Source of the DNA: Verrucomicrobiota bacterium
Lineage (GTDB): Bacteria; Verrucomicrobiota; Verrucomicrobiia; Opitutales; Opitutaceae
Direction: 5' to 3'
Assembly: GCA_019510185.1 (NCBI GenBank)
Contig: JAEKKV010000017.1
Span: 62,001-126,000, forward strand
DNA: 64,000 nt
Shown: piece after piece, positions 10,708 through 18,939 of the stretch
Layout: each line of letters opens with the position of its first letter
Numbering within the stretch: the first letter of the stretch is position 1
Made by a program: the position numbers and the translations under genes
The notes under the pieces: generated by a model
The model's database searches: none
What the model saw: the letters and a program-made list of their open reading frames with translations, nothing else
What the model was told of the DNA's origin: nothing

Positions 10708-10767
10708 AAAACCCGCAACTCTTCCATTGCCTCGATTGAATAATTCTTATTCGTGGCTTGGTAGCAA

Positions 10768-11529
10768 ATGTCCACTCCGACACCTGTAAACATCATCTGC
10801 ATAAAATGGGGCACCCGCTACGGACCGCATTACGTCAATATTCTCCGTCGTGCGGTCGGCCGGCATCTCAAGCGGCCCTTCCTCTTTCATTGCTGCACGG
10901 AGAATGCCGACGGCCTTGATCCGGACATTCGCATTATTCCGTTTCCCGTCAATCCGGGCGTCAAGCGCGGCTGGCCTGATGTGCTGGTAAAACTCATGGT
11001 CATGCAAGACGGCTTCGGCGGCTTGCAGGGCCCCACGCTCTTCCTGGACCTCGACGTCGCCATCATGGACGACATCGACTGCTTCTTCGATTACGAACCC
11101 GGCAAAAACTGCATCATCCATAATTGGGTGATGGCCCACAAAGAGCTGCTCGGCCGCCGCCCTGCCGTCGGCAACTCCTCCATCTTCCGCTTCGAGGCCG
11201 GCTCCTCGAACGCCATCTACGAAACCTTCGTACGCGAAATGCACCGCGCGGAAGACCGCACCATTTTTAACACCGAGCAGGCCTTCATGACCTATGCGAT
11301 GAAGGAAGTCCATTGGTGGCCCGAGGAGTGGGCGCGCAGCTATAAACGCCACTGCCGGCCGGCTTTTCCCCTCAATCTGTTTTGCACGCCCACACCGCCC
11401 AAAGGGTGTCGCATCCTGGTCTTCCATGGACGTCCCGACCCCGATGAAGCCATCAATGGTTTTCACGGCCGCAAACTTCACCATCACATCAAGCCGGCCC
11501 CGTGGATCACCGAGCATTGGCGGCTATGA
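10768..11529 (+). CDS. Putative glycosyltransferase, GT-A-like, DxD motif
   Basis: 253 residues. A strand ending in FLDLDVAIMDDID (92-104) gives the DxD-type metal and nucleotide-sugar site expected in GT-A glycosyltransferases; NTEQAFMTYAMKE later in the protein fits the acceptor side. I recognise no CAZy family with certainty. The stop overlaps the next start as ATGA, so it is probably translated together with the GT25 gene. Its GC content returns to the chromosomal level, unlike the sulfotransferase just upstream. Its role is likely sugar addition to the surface glycan; donor and acceptor are unknown. Confidence 0.65.
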   Translation: MSTPTPVNIICIKWGTRYGPHYVNILRRAVGRHLKRPFLFHCCTENADGLDPDIRIIPFPVNPGVKRGWPDVLVKLMVMQDGFGGLQGPTLFLDLDVAIMDDIDCFFDYEPGKNCIIHNWVMAHKELLGRRPAVGNSSIFRFEAGSSNAIYETFVREMHRAEDRTIFNTEQAFMTYAMKEVHWWPEEWARSYKRHCRPAFPLNLFCTPTPPKGCRILVFHGRPDPDEAINGFHGRKLHHHIKPAPWITEHWRL

Positions 11530-12407
11530 GCCCTGATGGACCGTCTGGAATGACTTCTCCCGAGCATGGTTTCTGGGACTGCCTCGATGCAGTTCTGGTG
11601 ATAAATCTGGATCACCGCACGGATCGTTGGGAAGAAATTCGCAGCCATCTCGCGCCGCTCGTCCCCACCGGCAAGCTGCACCGGTTGCCCGCGGTACTTG
11701 GCCGCACGTTACCCGGCTATGGAAACGGTCCGTGGTTCCGCCGGACCAAACGCGCGGGCACTTGGGGCGGTCGCGCCGGCTGTATGCTCTCCCATCGCAA
11801 CGCCCTGCGCCTCGCCCGTGAATACGGCTGGCGCCGGGTGCTGATCTTGGAAGACGACGCGCGTGTCGCCCTCCCGCTCCAAGGAGAGGCCGGCCACGAA
11901 CTCGCCACTTTCCTCGAGCGCAACGGCCATGACTACGGCGTGCTTTTCCTCGGCTTCACCTCGCCCCAAAAACCCGTCCGCCGCCTGCTGGGCCTGAAAA
12001 ACGGCCCTGCCGTTTTCCAGATTGGCGGTTGCAGCACGACCCACGCCTATGTGGTGGATGCTTGTCTCTACGACAAGCTGCTGGCCCAGCTGCCCGCCGA
12101 CGATCTCGCCGCATGGGCGTGGGTCGCCAGACATGTGGCGATCGACCGTTGGTATTCGCTGCATCTGGATCGCCTGACCCGCGTGGCGGCGCTTTCCCCC
12201 CAAGCGGTGATCCAAGGCGCCTCCTTTTCCGACATCACCGAACGGCAGGCCGATTATCACGCGGAGCCCACGGCCGATCTTTTGTCCCCGTTGCAATCAT
12301 CCCCGGCGGCCTGGCCCGTGATGAACGCGCTTGCGCGGTTGGGGCGCGCCGTCGGGGATATTCGCCGGATTTTAAAAGGATGGCTGCGCCGGATCCGAGG
12401 CCTGTAA
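11526..12407 (+). CDS. Glycosyltransferase family 25 (LPS-type) protein
   Basis: 293 residues with GT25 hallmarks in order: VLVINLDHRTDRWEEI near the N-terminus (23-38), GCMLSHRNALRLA (85-97) and VLILEDDARV (105-114) containing the acidic metal-binding cluster. GT25 enzymes typically add galactose or glucose to lipooligosaccharide. An ATG at 11502 would give a longer protein overlapping the previous gene by 28 bases; I prefer 11526, which overlaps the upstream stop as ATGA. It is followed 15 bases later by the GT10 fucosyltransferase. Confidence 0.82.
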   Translation: MSPDGPSGMTSPEHGFWDCLDAVLVINLDHRTDRWEEIRSHLAPLVPTGKLHRLPAVLGRTLPGYGNGPWFRRTKRAGTWGGRAGCMLSHRNALRLAREYGWRRVLILEDDARVALPLQGEAGHELATFLERNGHDYGVLFLGFTSPQKPVRRLLGLKNGPAVFQIGGCSTTHAYVVDACLYDKLLAQLPADDLAAWAWVARHVAIDRWYSLHLDRLTRVAALSPQAVIQGASFSDITERQADYHAEPTADLLSPLQSSPAAWPVMNALARLGRAVGDIRRILKGWLRRIRGL

Positions 12408-12422
12408 ACTGCCTCATACGTC

Positions 12423-13469
12423 ATGACGATCCAGCACACCGGCGACATCCGCGTAAAATTTTTCGGCAAAGGCCAGCCGACCTATGACCGCTCGCGAATG
12501 ATCAGCCGGTTTCCCGGTCGCGACGGCGTCTGGGGAAGCTGCCGGTTCATCTTCGACCTCGATTGCCGCGACTATGACTGGGTGCTGGTCTACGACGACC
12601 TGAACTCCAGGGAAGGCGGGGAACGCTTTTCCACCCGCGGTGAAGAACTCGCCTGCCCAAGGGAAAACACGCTGCTCGTCACCACGGAGCCTTCGAGCAT
12701 CAAAGTTTACAGCCACGCCTTCACCTCGCAATTCGGGCGGGTGCTGACCAGTCAGGAACCGTGGGCTATCCGTCATCCGCGCGCGATTTTCTCTCAGCCC
12801 GGGCTGAACTGGTTCTACGGCGAAGATTACAATCATATCCGCGACCATCCTCCGCTGAACAAAACCGCGGATTTGTCCACTGTCTGCAGCTCAAAGCAGC
12901 AACGACACACGCTGCATCATTTGCGCTACGAGTTTACCCAACGGCTCAAGGCCGTTCTTCCCGACCTCGAAATTTTCGGCCACGGGGTGCGCCCGATAGA
13001 AAGCAAAACGGAGGCGCTCGACTCCTTCCGCTATCACTTGGCCATCGAAAACCACCTTTGCCGCCATCATTGGACCGAGAAACTCTCCGACTCCTTCCTC
13101 GGTCTTTCCCTGCCGTTCTATTTCGGCTGCCCTAATGTCTTCGATTATTTTCCCGAAGGCAGCGTGGTCCCAATCGACATCCGCGACTTCGACACCGCGG
13201 TCGACATCATCCGCCAGACCATCCGCGACAACACGTGGGAAAAACGCCTCGGTCTTCTGCAGGAAGCCCGCCGGCGAGTGCTGGAAGAATACCATCTCTT
13301 CGCCGTGGTCGAAAAAATCATCCGTGAGCGTCACCGGCCCGATGTTAGCACTCGCGGCGGACGTCTCCTTAGCCGTCGGGCCGCCCGCCACCAAAACGTC
13401 TGGACGGGCGCCAGCCACGTCCTCGAACTCGCCAACGCTCGCGTGCGGAACTTTATTGCGACTCAGTAA
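12423..13469 (+). CDS. Glycosyltransferase family 10 (alpha-1,3/4-fucosyltransferase-like), copy A
   Basis: 348 residues. The C-terminal donor-binding motif of GT10 is clear: FRYHLAIENHLCRHHWTEKL (202-221, with IEN and TEKL), then GLSLPFYFGCPN. GT10 enzymes transfer fucose from GDP-fucose to GlcNAc of a glycan, forming Lewis-type structures in Helicobacter. The tail after about 310 is basic and may contact membrane or be unstructured. A second GT10 (14162-15184) and a GT11 lie close by. No GDP-fucose synthesis genes (gmd, fcl) are in this window, so the donor would be made elsewhere; use of another donor cannot be excluded. Confidence 0.8.
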   Translation: MTIQHTGDIRVKFFGKGQPTYDRSRMISRFPGRDGVWGSCRFIFDLDCRDYDWVLVYDDLNSREGGERFSTRGEELACPRENTLLVTTEPSSIKVYSHAFTSQFGRVLTSQEPWAIRHPRAIFSQPGLNWFYGEDYNHIRDHPPLNKTADLSTVCSSKQQRHTLHHLRYEFTQRLKAVLPDLEIFGHGVRPIESKTEALDSFRYHLAIENHLCRHHWTEKLSDSFLGLSLPFYFGCPNVFDYFPEGSVVPIDIRDFDTAVDIIRQTIRDNTWEKRLGLLQEARRRVLEEYHLFAVVEKIIRERHRPDVSTRGGRLLSRRAARHQNVWTGASHVLELANARVRNFIATQ

Positions 13470-13499
13470 ACCACCTTCACACGCTCTTCGACTTCCAAC

Positions 13500-14156
13500 A
13501 TGTCTTTTGTAAGCAAACTTCGCCGCAGCCTCCAAAAACGATTTCGCCCTACAGAACGGGACAAGGTCATGCGCCGATGGAAAGCCGATCAAGGCGACGC
13601 CAAACTCCGACTGAACTACTCCCTTAACCAGGATTCTGTGGTTTTTGACATGGGCGGTTATGAAGGCCAGTGGGCTTACGATATTCACGCCCGCTACGGC
13701 TGCCGCGTGTTCATCTTTGAGCCTGTGCAGGCTTATGCAGACGCCATAGCCGCCCGCTTCGCCGGAAACGCCGCCATCCAAGTCTTTTCCTGCGGCCTGG
13801 CAGCCTCGACCCGGAATGAAACCATCGGCCTGTGCTCCGACGGCAGTTCCGTTTTCCGTCAAGCCGAGCGTACCGAAAAAATCCAGCTTATCGATGTGTT
13901 CCAGTGGTTCAACGAACACGGCATCACAGAAATCGCCCTGATGAAAATTAATATCGAGGGAGGGGAATACGAATTATTGGAACGCATGATCGACACGGGG
14001 ATTGCCAGCAGAATCGAGCATTTCCAAATCCAGTTTCACGACCTTGCCCCCGAATCAGAGGCTCGCATGCAGGCCATCCAAAAACACCTGCAACTCACTC
14101 ACTCCCCCACCTACCAATACAAGTTTGTCTGGGAAAACTGGAAACGTAAGGGTTGA
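13500..14156 (+). CDS. FkbM family methyltransferase
   Basis: 218 residues, SAM-dependent. Motif I appears as VVFDMGGYEGQWA (47-59), followed by VFIFEPVQAYADA, and the FkbM signature is seen as ALMKINIEGGEYELLERMI. FkbM-type enzymes often O-methylate sugars in polysaccharide loci, which fits this context. It is the last gene of the plus-strand block and its stop is 5 bases from the stop of the convergent GT10 gene. The substrate is inferred only. Confidence 0.82.
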   Translation: MSFVSKLRRSLQKRFRPTERDKVMRRWKADQGDAKLRLNYSLNQDSVVFDMGGYEGQWAYDIHARYGCRVFIFEPVQAYADAIAARFAGNAAIQVFSCGLAASTRNETIGLCSDGSSVFRQAERTEKIQLIDVFQWFNEHGITEIALMKINIEGGEYELLERMIDTGIASRIEHFQIQFHDLAPESEARMQAIQKHLQLTHSPTYQYKFVWENWKRKG

Positions 14157-14161
14157 GACGA

Positions 14162-15184
14162 TCAGCCGCCGATCGGAGCGGCTGGCCCCCAGTGGCGCAT
14201 CCGCCAGCGATAGAGCAACCCTCTTCCATACGAACGGAATGCTTTCTGCGATCGTACCACCACCGGCTCGGCTGCCGCATTCTGATGATGGGTCTCCGCC
14301 CAATGTGAAAAGCAGGCGAATGGGTTGTAGGTGTGAAGCATGGCTGCACGAGCCAGCGCGACCTGTTGACGTTCGTTCTCCGTTTCCGAAGAATTCAGTA
14401 AACGCTGGATAATCTCGGAAGCCTGATCGATCGCCCGTGGATTGAGTCTCACAAAAGCATCCGGACTGAAGTATTTCTCCAGATTAGGGCATCCTACATA
14501 CAGTGGGAATGCCCAGCCGAGATAGGCGTCGGCGAGCTTTTCCGTCCAGTAGTTTGGACTTTCACAATTCTCGAGTACGAGGTGGAAACGATGCGGCAAA
14601 ATCGCGTCCATTTTGTCATCAATCGACTGAAACCCACGGCCATAATGCACGATCCGATCGCCGAAGCGCAGCTTAAGTTCGGACAAAAACTTCAACCGCC
14701 GACGCTGCCCTTCGGTAGAAGTCAGATTGGAGCACACCACTGATATGCGATTTTCCTTCGCGGGTCGCTGGAGAGCATTCAGGTAATCGTAGCCAAATTG
14801 AAAGCTACGGGGATTGCCTCCAATACCCACGTGCCAACACATGCCAAGGGAACCGATTTCCAATCGCGGATGTCGCGACCGGTCGTGCGAATCCATAATA
14901 CGGCGGAACTGCCGGTAAAATCTATTCGGATACAGTTTTTTTTCCAACGGTTCACCCGCCACAAAAAAAGTATTCACCGGGGCACAGCGCATACGATCAA
15001 ATGGCCGCGCATTGCCATACACGATCCAGTAGTCCGCCTCCGTATCCCAAGGAGGATTGATTTCAAATCGGCAACGTCCCCAGGACGGCTTGCCACCCGG
15101 AGCCAGCAACTCGATCCGGCCGGGAGCGTGATCCATGGTAACCACGACGCGAAGCTTGTCAGATCTTTCCACAGGCAGAGTCAT
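14162..15184 (-). CDS. Glycosyltransferase family 10 (fucosyltransferase-like), copy B
   Basis: 340 residues from the ATG at 15184, 7 bases after the GT11 stop; a longer frame reaching 15283 overlaps GT11 and is less likely. The GT10 donor motif reads HLVLENCESPNYWTEKL (201-217), followed by AFPLYVGCPNLEKYF. It is clearly related to the plus-strand copy A but far from identical (different N-terminal half), so the two may fucosylate different positions. It is the last gene of the long minus-strand glycan block. Codon and base composition is more AT-rich than the surrounding housekeeping genes. Confidence 0.8.
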   Translation of the reverse strand: MTLPVERSDKLRVVVTMDHAPGRIELLAPGGKPSWGRCRFEINPPWDTEADYWIVYGNARPFDRMRCAPVNTFFVAGEPLEKKLYPNRFYRQFRRIMDSHDRSRHPRLEIGSLGMCWHVGIGGNPRSFQFGYDYLNALQRPAKENRISVVCSNLTSTEGQRRRLKFLSELKLRFGDRIVHYGRGFQSIDDKMDAILPHRFHLVLENCESPNYWTEKLADAYLGWAFPLYVGCPNLEKYFSPDAFVRLNPRAIDQASEIIQRLLNSSETENERQQVALARAAMLHTYNPFACFSHWAETHHQNAAAEPVVVRSQKAFRSYGRGLLYRWRMRHWGPAAPIGG

Positions 15185-15191
15185 GCGATAT

Positions 15192-16049
15192 CTAAATTTT
15201 CGTCCAATGCCCCGGCATCGCAAGCGGCAAGCCAGTTTCGGCAGGCGCAAAAACCCGACGCAAAGAACGGTCCTTCGTGTCACCCAGCCATGCCCCCCAC
15301 CAGCTAAACGAACTATTGGCGATGATTGCGTGCCGGCAACACGTCATCAGCCACAGATCGGCCAACTCATCGCCTCCGTTATGTTCGACCACCTCGACTG
15401 GACTATCCCCAAAACTGAGGTTTGCACGCGGCCAGACCAAATCGTCGCCAAACAAAATAAAATTAACCGGCCCCAACTCTTCCCGCGCACGATTAATCGC
15501 CTGTTGGTAATAGTTGCGGCCTAGCAGGTGAGCGTAACGCACCCGTCGGAAATGCACAAAAACAGATGCAGATTCGGCCAGTCTCCTACCTAGGTCCCGA
15601 TTGCGAGTATCAACAGGCACAGGGGGCGCCAGCTCCGCTCGAATCGCCGTCGCGTGATCTAAAAAATAATCCTCATGCTGCCAATAACCAAGCAACGTGA
15701 TGCGATCACAGCTGGGATGCAGCTGCGTCAGCTGGGACGCCAATTCGTGAGTATTTTCAGCGTAATAACTGCGGATTTCCCGTGGCAGTAATTTATTCAG
15801 AGCCCGAACCAGCTTATGCCAGGGATGTTTGAGATGAGGCGCCACCCGCCATGCTTCCGGCATGATCATAGCCTGGATCGAAAACCGGTCCAACCGGTAG
15901 CTGCGACCGTAGGTATCGGCGTTATAGCCACGCTTGCTATCGAGATAAAGATCGCGCCCCGTGCGAATCGCCAACGCGCGGGCCGTCGCGTAGATGAAGA
16001 GCTGGTTGCCCAACCCTCCCTTGACGATAGCGATGATCACCTTGCCCAT
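15192..16049 (-). CDS. Glycosyltransferase family 11 (alpha-1,2-fucosyltransferase-like)
   Basis: 285 residues. The N-terminal GT11 motif KGGLGNQLFIYATARALA is at 10-27. The nucleotide-binding block VHFRRVRYAHLLGRNYY follows, and the C-terminal motif is ANSSFSWWGAWLGD. Known relatives (WbsJ, FutC, WbiQ) transfer fucose in alpha-1,2 linkage to galactose. Together with a GT10 it could make difucosylated, Lewis-like termini. It lies 33 bases after the SGNH-like gene and 7 bases before GT10 copy B on the same strand. Confidence 0.9.
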   Translation of the reverse strand: MGKVIIAIVKGGLGNQLFIYATARALAIRTGRDLYLDSKRGYNADTYGRSYRLDRFSIQAMIMPEAWRVAPHLKHPWHKLVRALNKLLPREIRSYYAENTHELASQLTQLHPSCDRITLLGYWQHEDYFLDHATAIRAELAPPVPVDTRNRDLGRRLAESASVFVHFRRVRYAHLLGRNYYQQAINRAREELGPVNFILFGDDLVWPRANLSFGDSPVEVVEHNGGDELADLWLMTCCRHAIIANSSFSWWGAWLGDTKDRSLRRVFAPAETGLPLAMPGHWTKI

Positions 16050-16082
16050 GATATTTTAATGCAGGTTGCCGCAAGACTGGAA

Positions 16083-17351
16083 TCATTCCACTTCACCAGG
16101 AACACTATTTTGGATACGCGGCTTTTGTGCCGCGAACCTGGGAAAAATGGACCGAGCCCACGCCACGTCGTCGGGGTGATCGCCACAGTAACGTGCATGT
16201 CCCAGCCGCAACCCTTCCAGATGGGCCTCGAGACCGACCTCGAGAATATTGACCCCAAATTGCTCCGATAGAGGCAATGCGACTGATGCGGGATTCATTG
16301 CCAACATGCGTTCGACCATTTGGCTTCCGACCGTCACATCACAATGCCCCATGTCAAACCAATGGGGAATCCGGCCCGTGGTTCCCGAGAGAGATGGTAG
16401 CGGCATGCAAGTCTGAGCACTGAACGTAGCAAAGTCCCACAATTGGACCGTTGGCGCATTCTCAAGCCCGATGGCGTTCACGTCCCTGCATAGATCAAAG
16501 ATTGCCCGACGCTCCCTGCTCCACGGCGCGACCGATGGAAGATCGAAGGATGGGTGCAGCTGCTTGATCGCCAGTTGCGGCGGAATCGCGATCAACACCA
16601 CCACTCCGCGACGGCGCAAATCTATCAAAAGTTTTTTCAATTTCGCCATCTTGTCCGCGCGAATCTCCTGATGACGCAGTTCATACATGTCTGGAATCCG
16701 GTCGAAAATGTCATCGCGATTATTCTTAAGGTAGGTCCTCAGGTCATTTGGGTGACGAGGTGTCATCCAGCGCCCCAGCGACGAATGACTCGGCTCCTGT
16801 CGACGAATGAAATGCGCTAACGTGGAGAAGCTTTCCTCAACTGAGCCGATACTGGCCACATGACGCATCTCCCGGTCCAGGGAGACTGTCGCCTTCGCAA
16901 GTGGAGAAGTATAGAAACTGGTAAACTTCCGCGAATCCGTATCGCTGGAAAGATCCCCCATATCCAAACCAAAAATCAACTCACGCAGGTGAGGCTCACG
17001 AGCCATGAGATAACGCGCCATCTCAATATCTTCATATAGAGTGGCGGCCGCCATGGCCACATTGAGAACTCGAGCCCCTTTAAACGCCGGTTGCAACGGA
17101 TCGATGCCAATCTCAAATCGAGATGAGCCCACAATCGCCACTTCGACGTCGCGGTGATACCCTACCAAGCCTGCCTTGCCCGTCCGCAGATCATCTCCGA
17201 TTTCCCGATACGGATCGAGCGCCGTGATCGAAAGCGAGGCTGGCTCCATGCGCAACGGATTGACCAGCGTGTTCAAGATCGCCGCCGTCACGACATACAC
17301 GCCGATGAATCCCAGAAGCCATCGGCCTTGTTTACGAAAACGTGAGGTCAT
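16083..17351 (-). CDS. Membrane-anchored SGNH-like partner of the MBOAT acyltransferase
   Basis: 422 residues. There is a single N-terminal transmembrane segment (about 11-30) after a basic start, and the rest should lie in the periplasm. A strand then VAIVGSSRFEIGI (71-83) looks like a DltD/AlgJ/AlgX-type block I with Ser76 or Ser77. Near the C-terminus WFDMGHCDVTVG may hold the Asp/His part. The gene follows the MBOAT gene by 15 bases, the usual arrangement in which an MBOAT exports an acyl group and a DltD/AlgJ-like protein places it on a polymer. Assignment rests mainly on context and topology. Confidence 0.65.
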   Translation of the reverse strand: MTSRFRKQGRWLLGFIGVYVVTAAILNTLVNPLRMEPASLSITALDPYREIGDDLRTGKAGLVGYHRDVEVAIVGSSRFEIGIDPLQPAFKGARVLNVAMAAATLYEDIEMARYLMAREPHLRELIFGLDMGDLSSDTDSRKFTSFYTSPLAKATVSLDREMRHVASIGSVEESFSTLAHFIRRQEPSHSSLGRWMTPRHPNDLRTYLKNNRDDIFDRIPDMYELRHQEIRADKMAKLKKLLIDLRRRGVVVLIAIPPQLAIKQLHPSFDLPSVAPWSRERRAIFDLCRDVNAIGLENAPTVQLWDFATFSAQTCMPLPSLSGTTGRIPHWFDMGHCDVTVGSQMVERMLAMNPASVALPLSEQFGVNILEVGLEAHLEGLRLGHARYCGDHPDDVAWARSIFPRFAAQKPRIQNSVPGEVE

Positions 17352-17366
17352 GAGGCGGCTCGCTTG

Positions 17367-18911
17367 TTAAAATTGGAAGTAGATGAACTCGCTCACCTGG
17401 TCGAACTCATGCCCGATCCAACAGCACAGCACCAGGGTCAGGACCGTCCAATACCAAGTCGGCCGCCAGCGCCACCAAGGCAGCGTCGTCACCGCCACCT
17501 CGCGCGGATCGCGGAAGTGCGGGGCAAACCGCCCGAGGAACTGCTGCGTGTTCGGCAGCACCCACGCGATGACCAGCGCAAGGATGAGCGGACGCCACGC
17601 CCGTGACACTTTCATGATTTGCTCGCCGCCGACCGCCCAGCGCTCGAAGCCGTGGCCGCCAAACATCGAGGTGTAGAGGCTCGCCGTCACCGCCCAGGCG
17701 CTGCCCGTCGTGCCACCGCGCGCAGCCTCAAAGGCTCCCGCACGAAATGGAATCCATGCCAGCACCACCGCCAAGAACGTCAGGGCGATGGCCGGCAACT
17801 TCGGCAGAGCGCGCCACCCCAGCCTCTCGCGAAGCGCGGTCCACCCATGGTTCACGCAAAGGTAAGCGCCATGAAGCGCACCCCACAGAAAATAGGTGAG
17901 ACCCGCGCCATGCCACAGGCCGCCCAGAACCATGGTCGCCAACAAGTTCACGTAGCGCCGCGCCTTGCCGTGCCGGTTGCCGCCGAGCGGAATGTAAAGA
18001 TAGTCGCGCAGGAAGCGCGAAAGCGTGATGTGCCAACGCTGCCAAAACTCCACCACCGAGCGGGCCTTGTAGGGAGAATTGAAATTCAACGGCAGCCGGA
18101 TGCCGAAAAGATAGGCCAGACCGATCGCCATGTCCGAATACCCCGAGAAATCGAAATAGATCTGAAACGTGTAAGCCAGGCCCGCCGTCCACGCCTCGCC
18201 AAAGGTCAGGACGCGCATACCTCCGGCGACCAGCTCAAAGAACGGCGTGGCCGTGGCGGCGAGACGGTCCGCAATCACGACTTTTTTGAACAACCCCAAC
18301 GCGAGCAGCGTCAGGCCAACGAGAAGGTGCCGCCAACCAACCTGCGCGATCTTGCGGCGAAATTGAGGCATCAACTCGGAGTGATGCACGATCGGCCCCG
18401 CGATCAGGTGCGGGAAAAACGTCACGAACAACAGGTAGTGCCCGAAGCGGTAGTCCTTGATCTTGCCCTGATACGCATCGACCAAAAAGGTGATCTGCAA
18501 AAAGGTGAAAAACGACACCGCCAGCGGCAGCACCAACTGCGGAATCTCCGAGGGGTAACCGGTCAGCGACTGGCTCCATTTCGAGAAAAGCCCGAGGTAT
18601 TTGTAGTAAACCAGCAGCAGCAGGTTGGCCGACACGCTCGACGTGAGCAGCAGCAGCCTGACGTGTCTGGCCCGCAGACCGTGAATCAGCCGTCCGCACC
18701 AGTAATTCAACGTGCACGAGGCCAGAATAAGTGTGAGATAAAACGGACTCCACGGCTGCGCGGGATTGGGATTCCACCACGCATAGAACGCCAGGCTCAC
18801 TCCAATCAGCCAGGTGATGGCCCATGACCAGTATTTGCGCGCGAGCAGATGAAATCCCAGCAGGCTGACCGGCAGAAAAATCAGCAGGAAAAAATAGGAA
18901 TTAAACAGCAT
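17367..18911 (-). CDS. MBOAT family membrane O-acyltransferase (AlgI/DltB-like)
   Basis: 514 residues, about ten to twelve hydrophobic segments starting at LFNSYFFLLIFLPVSLLGFH. The MBOAT core is visible as YFDFSGYSDMAIGLAYLFGI, FNSPYKARSVVEFWQRWHIT and the conserved histidine region LGGLWHGAGLTYFLWGALHG. AlgI-like members pass acetyl groups from the cytoplasm to exported polysaccharide. Here the likely target is the surface glycan made by this locus. It is co-directional with the nucleotide-sugar dehydrogenase upstream (28-base gap) and the SGNH-like partner downstream. Confidence 0.92.
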   Translation of the reverse strand: MLFNSYFFLLIFLPVSLLGFHLLARKYWSWAITWLIGVSLAFYAWWNPNPAQPWSPFYLTLILASCTLNYWCGRLIHGLRARHVRLLLLTSSVSANLLLLVYYKYLGLFSKWSQSLTGYPSEIPQLVLPLAVSFFTFLQITFLVDAYQGKIKDYRFGHYLLFVTFFPHLIAGPIVHHSELMPQFRRKIAQVGWRHLLVGLTLLALGLFKKVVIADRLAATATPFFELVAGGMRVLTFGEAWTAGLAYTFQIYFDFSGYSDMAIGLAYLFGIRLPLNFNSPYKARSVVEFWQRWHITLSRFLRDYLYIPLGGNRHGKARRYVNLLATMVLGGLWHGAGLTYFLWGALHGAYLCVNHGWTALRERLGWRALPKLPAIALTFLAVVLAWIPFRAGAFEAARGGTTGSAWAVTASLYTSMFGGHGFERWAVGGEQIMKVSRAWRPLILALVIAWVLPNTQQFLGRFAPHFRDPREVAVTTLPWWRWRPTWYWTVLTLVLCCWIGHEFDQVSEFIYFQF

Positions 18912-18939
18912 GGGCGGCCGTTCCGGTCAGCTTGACCGT

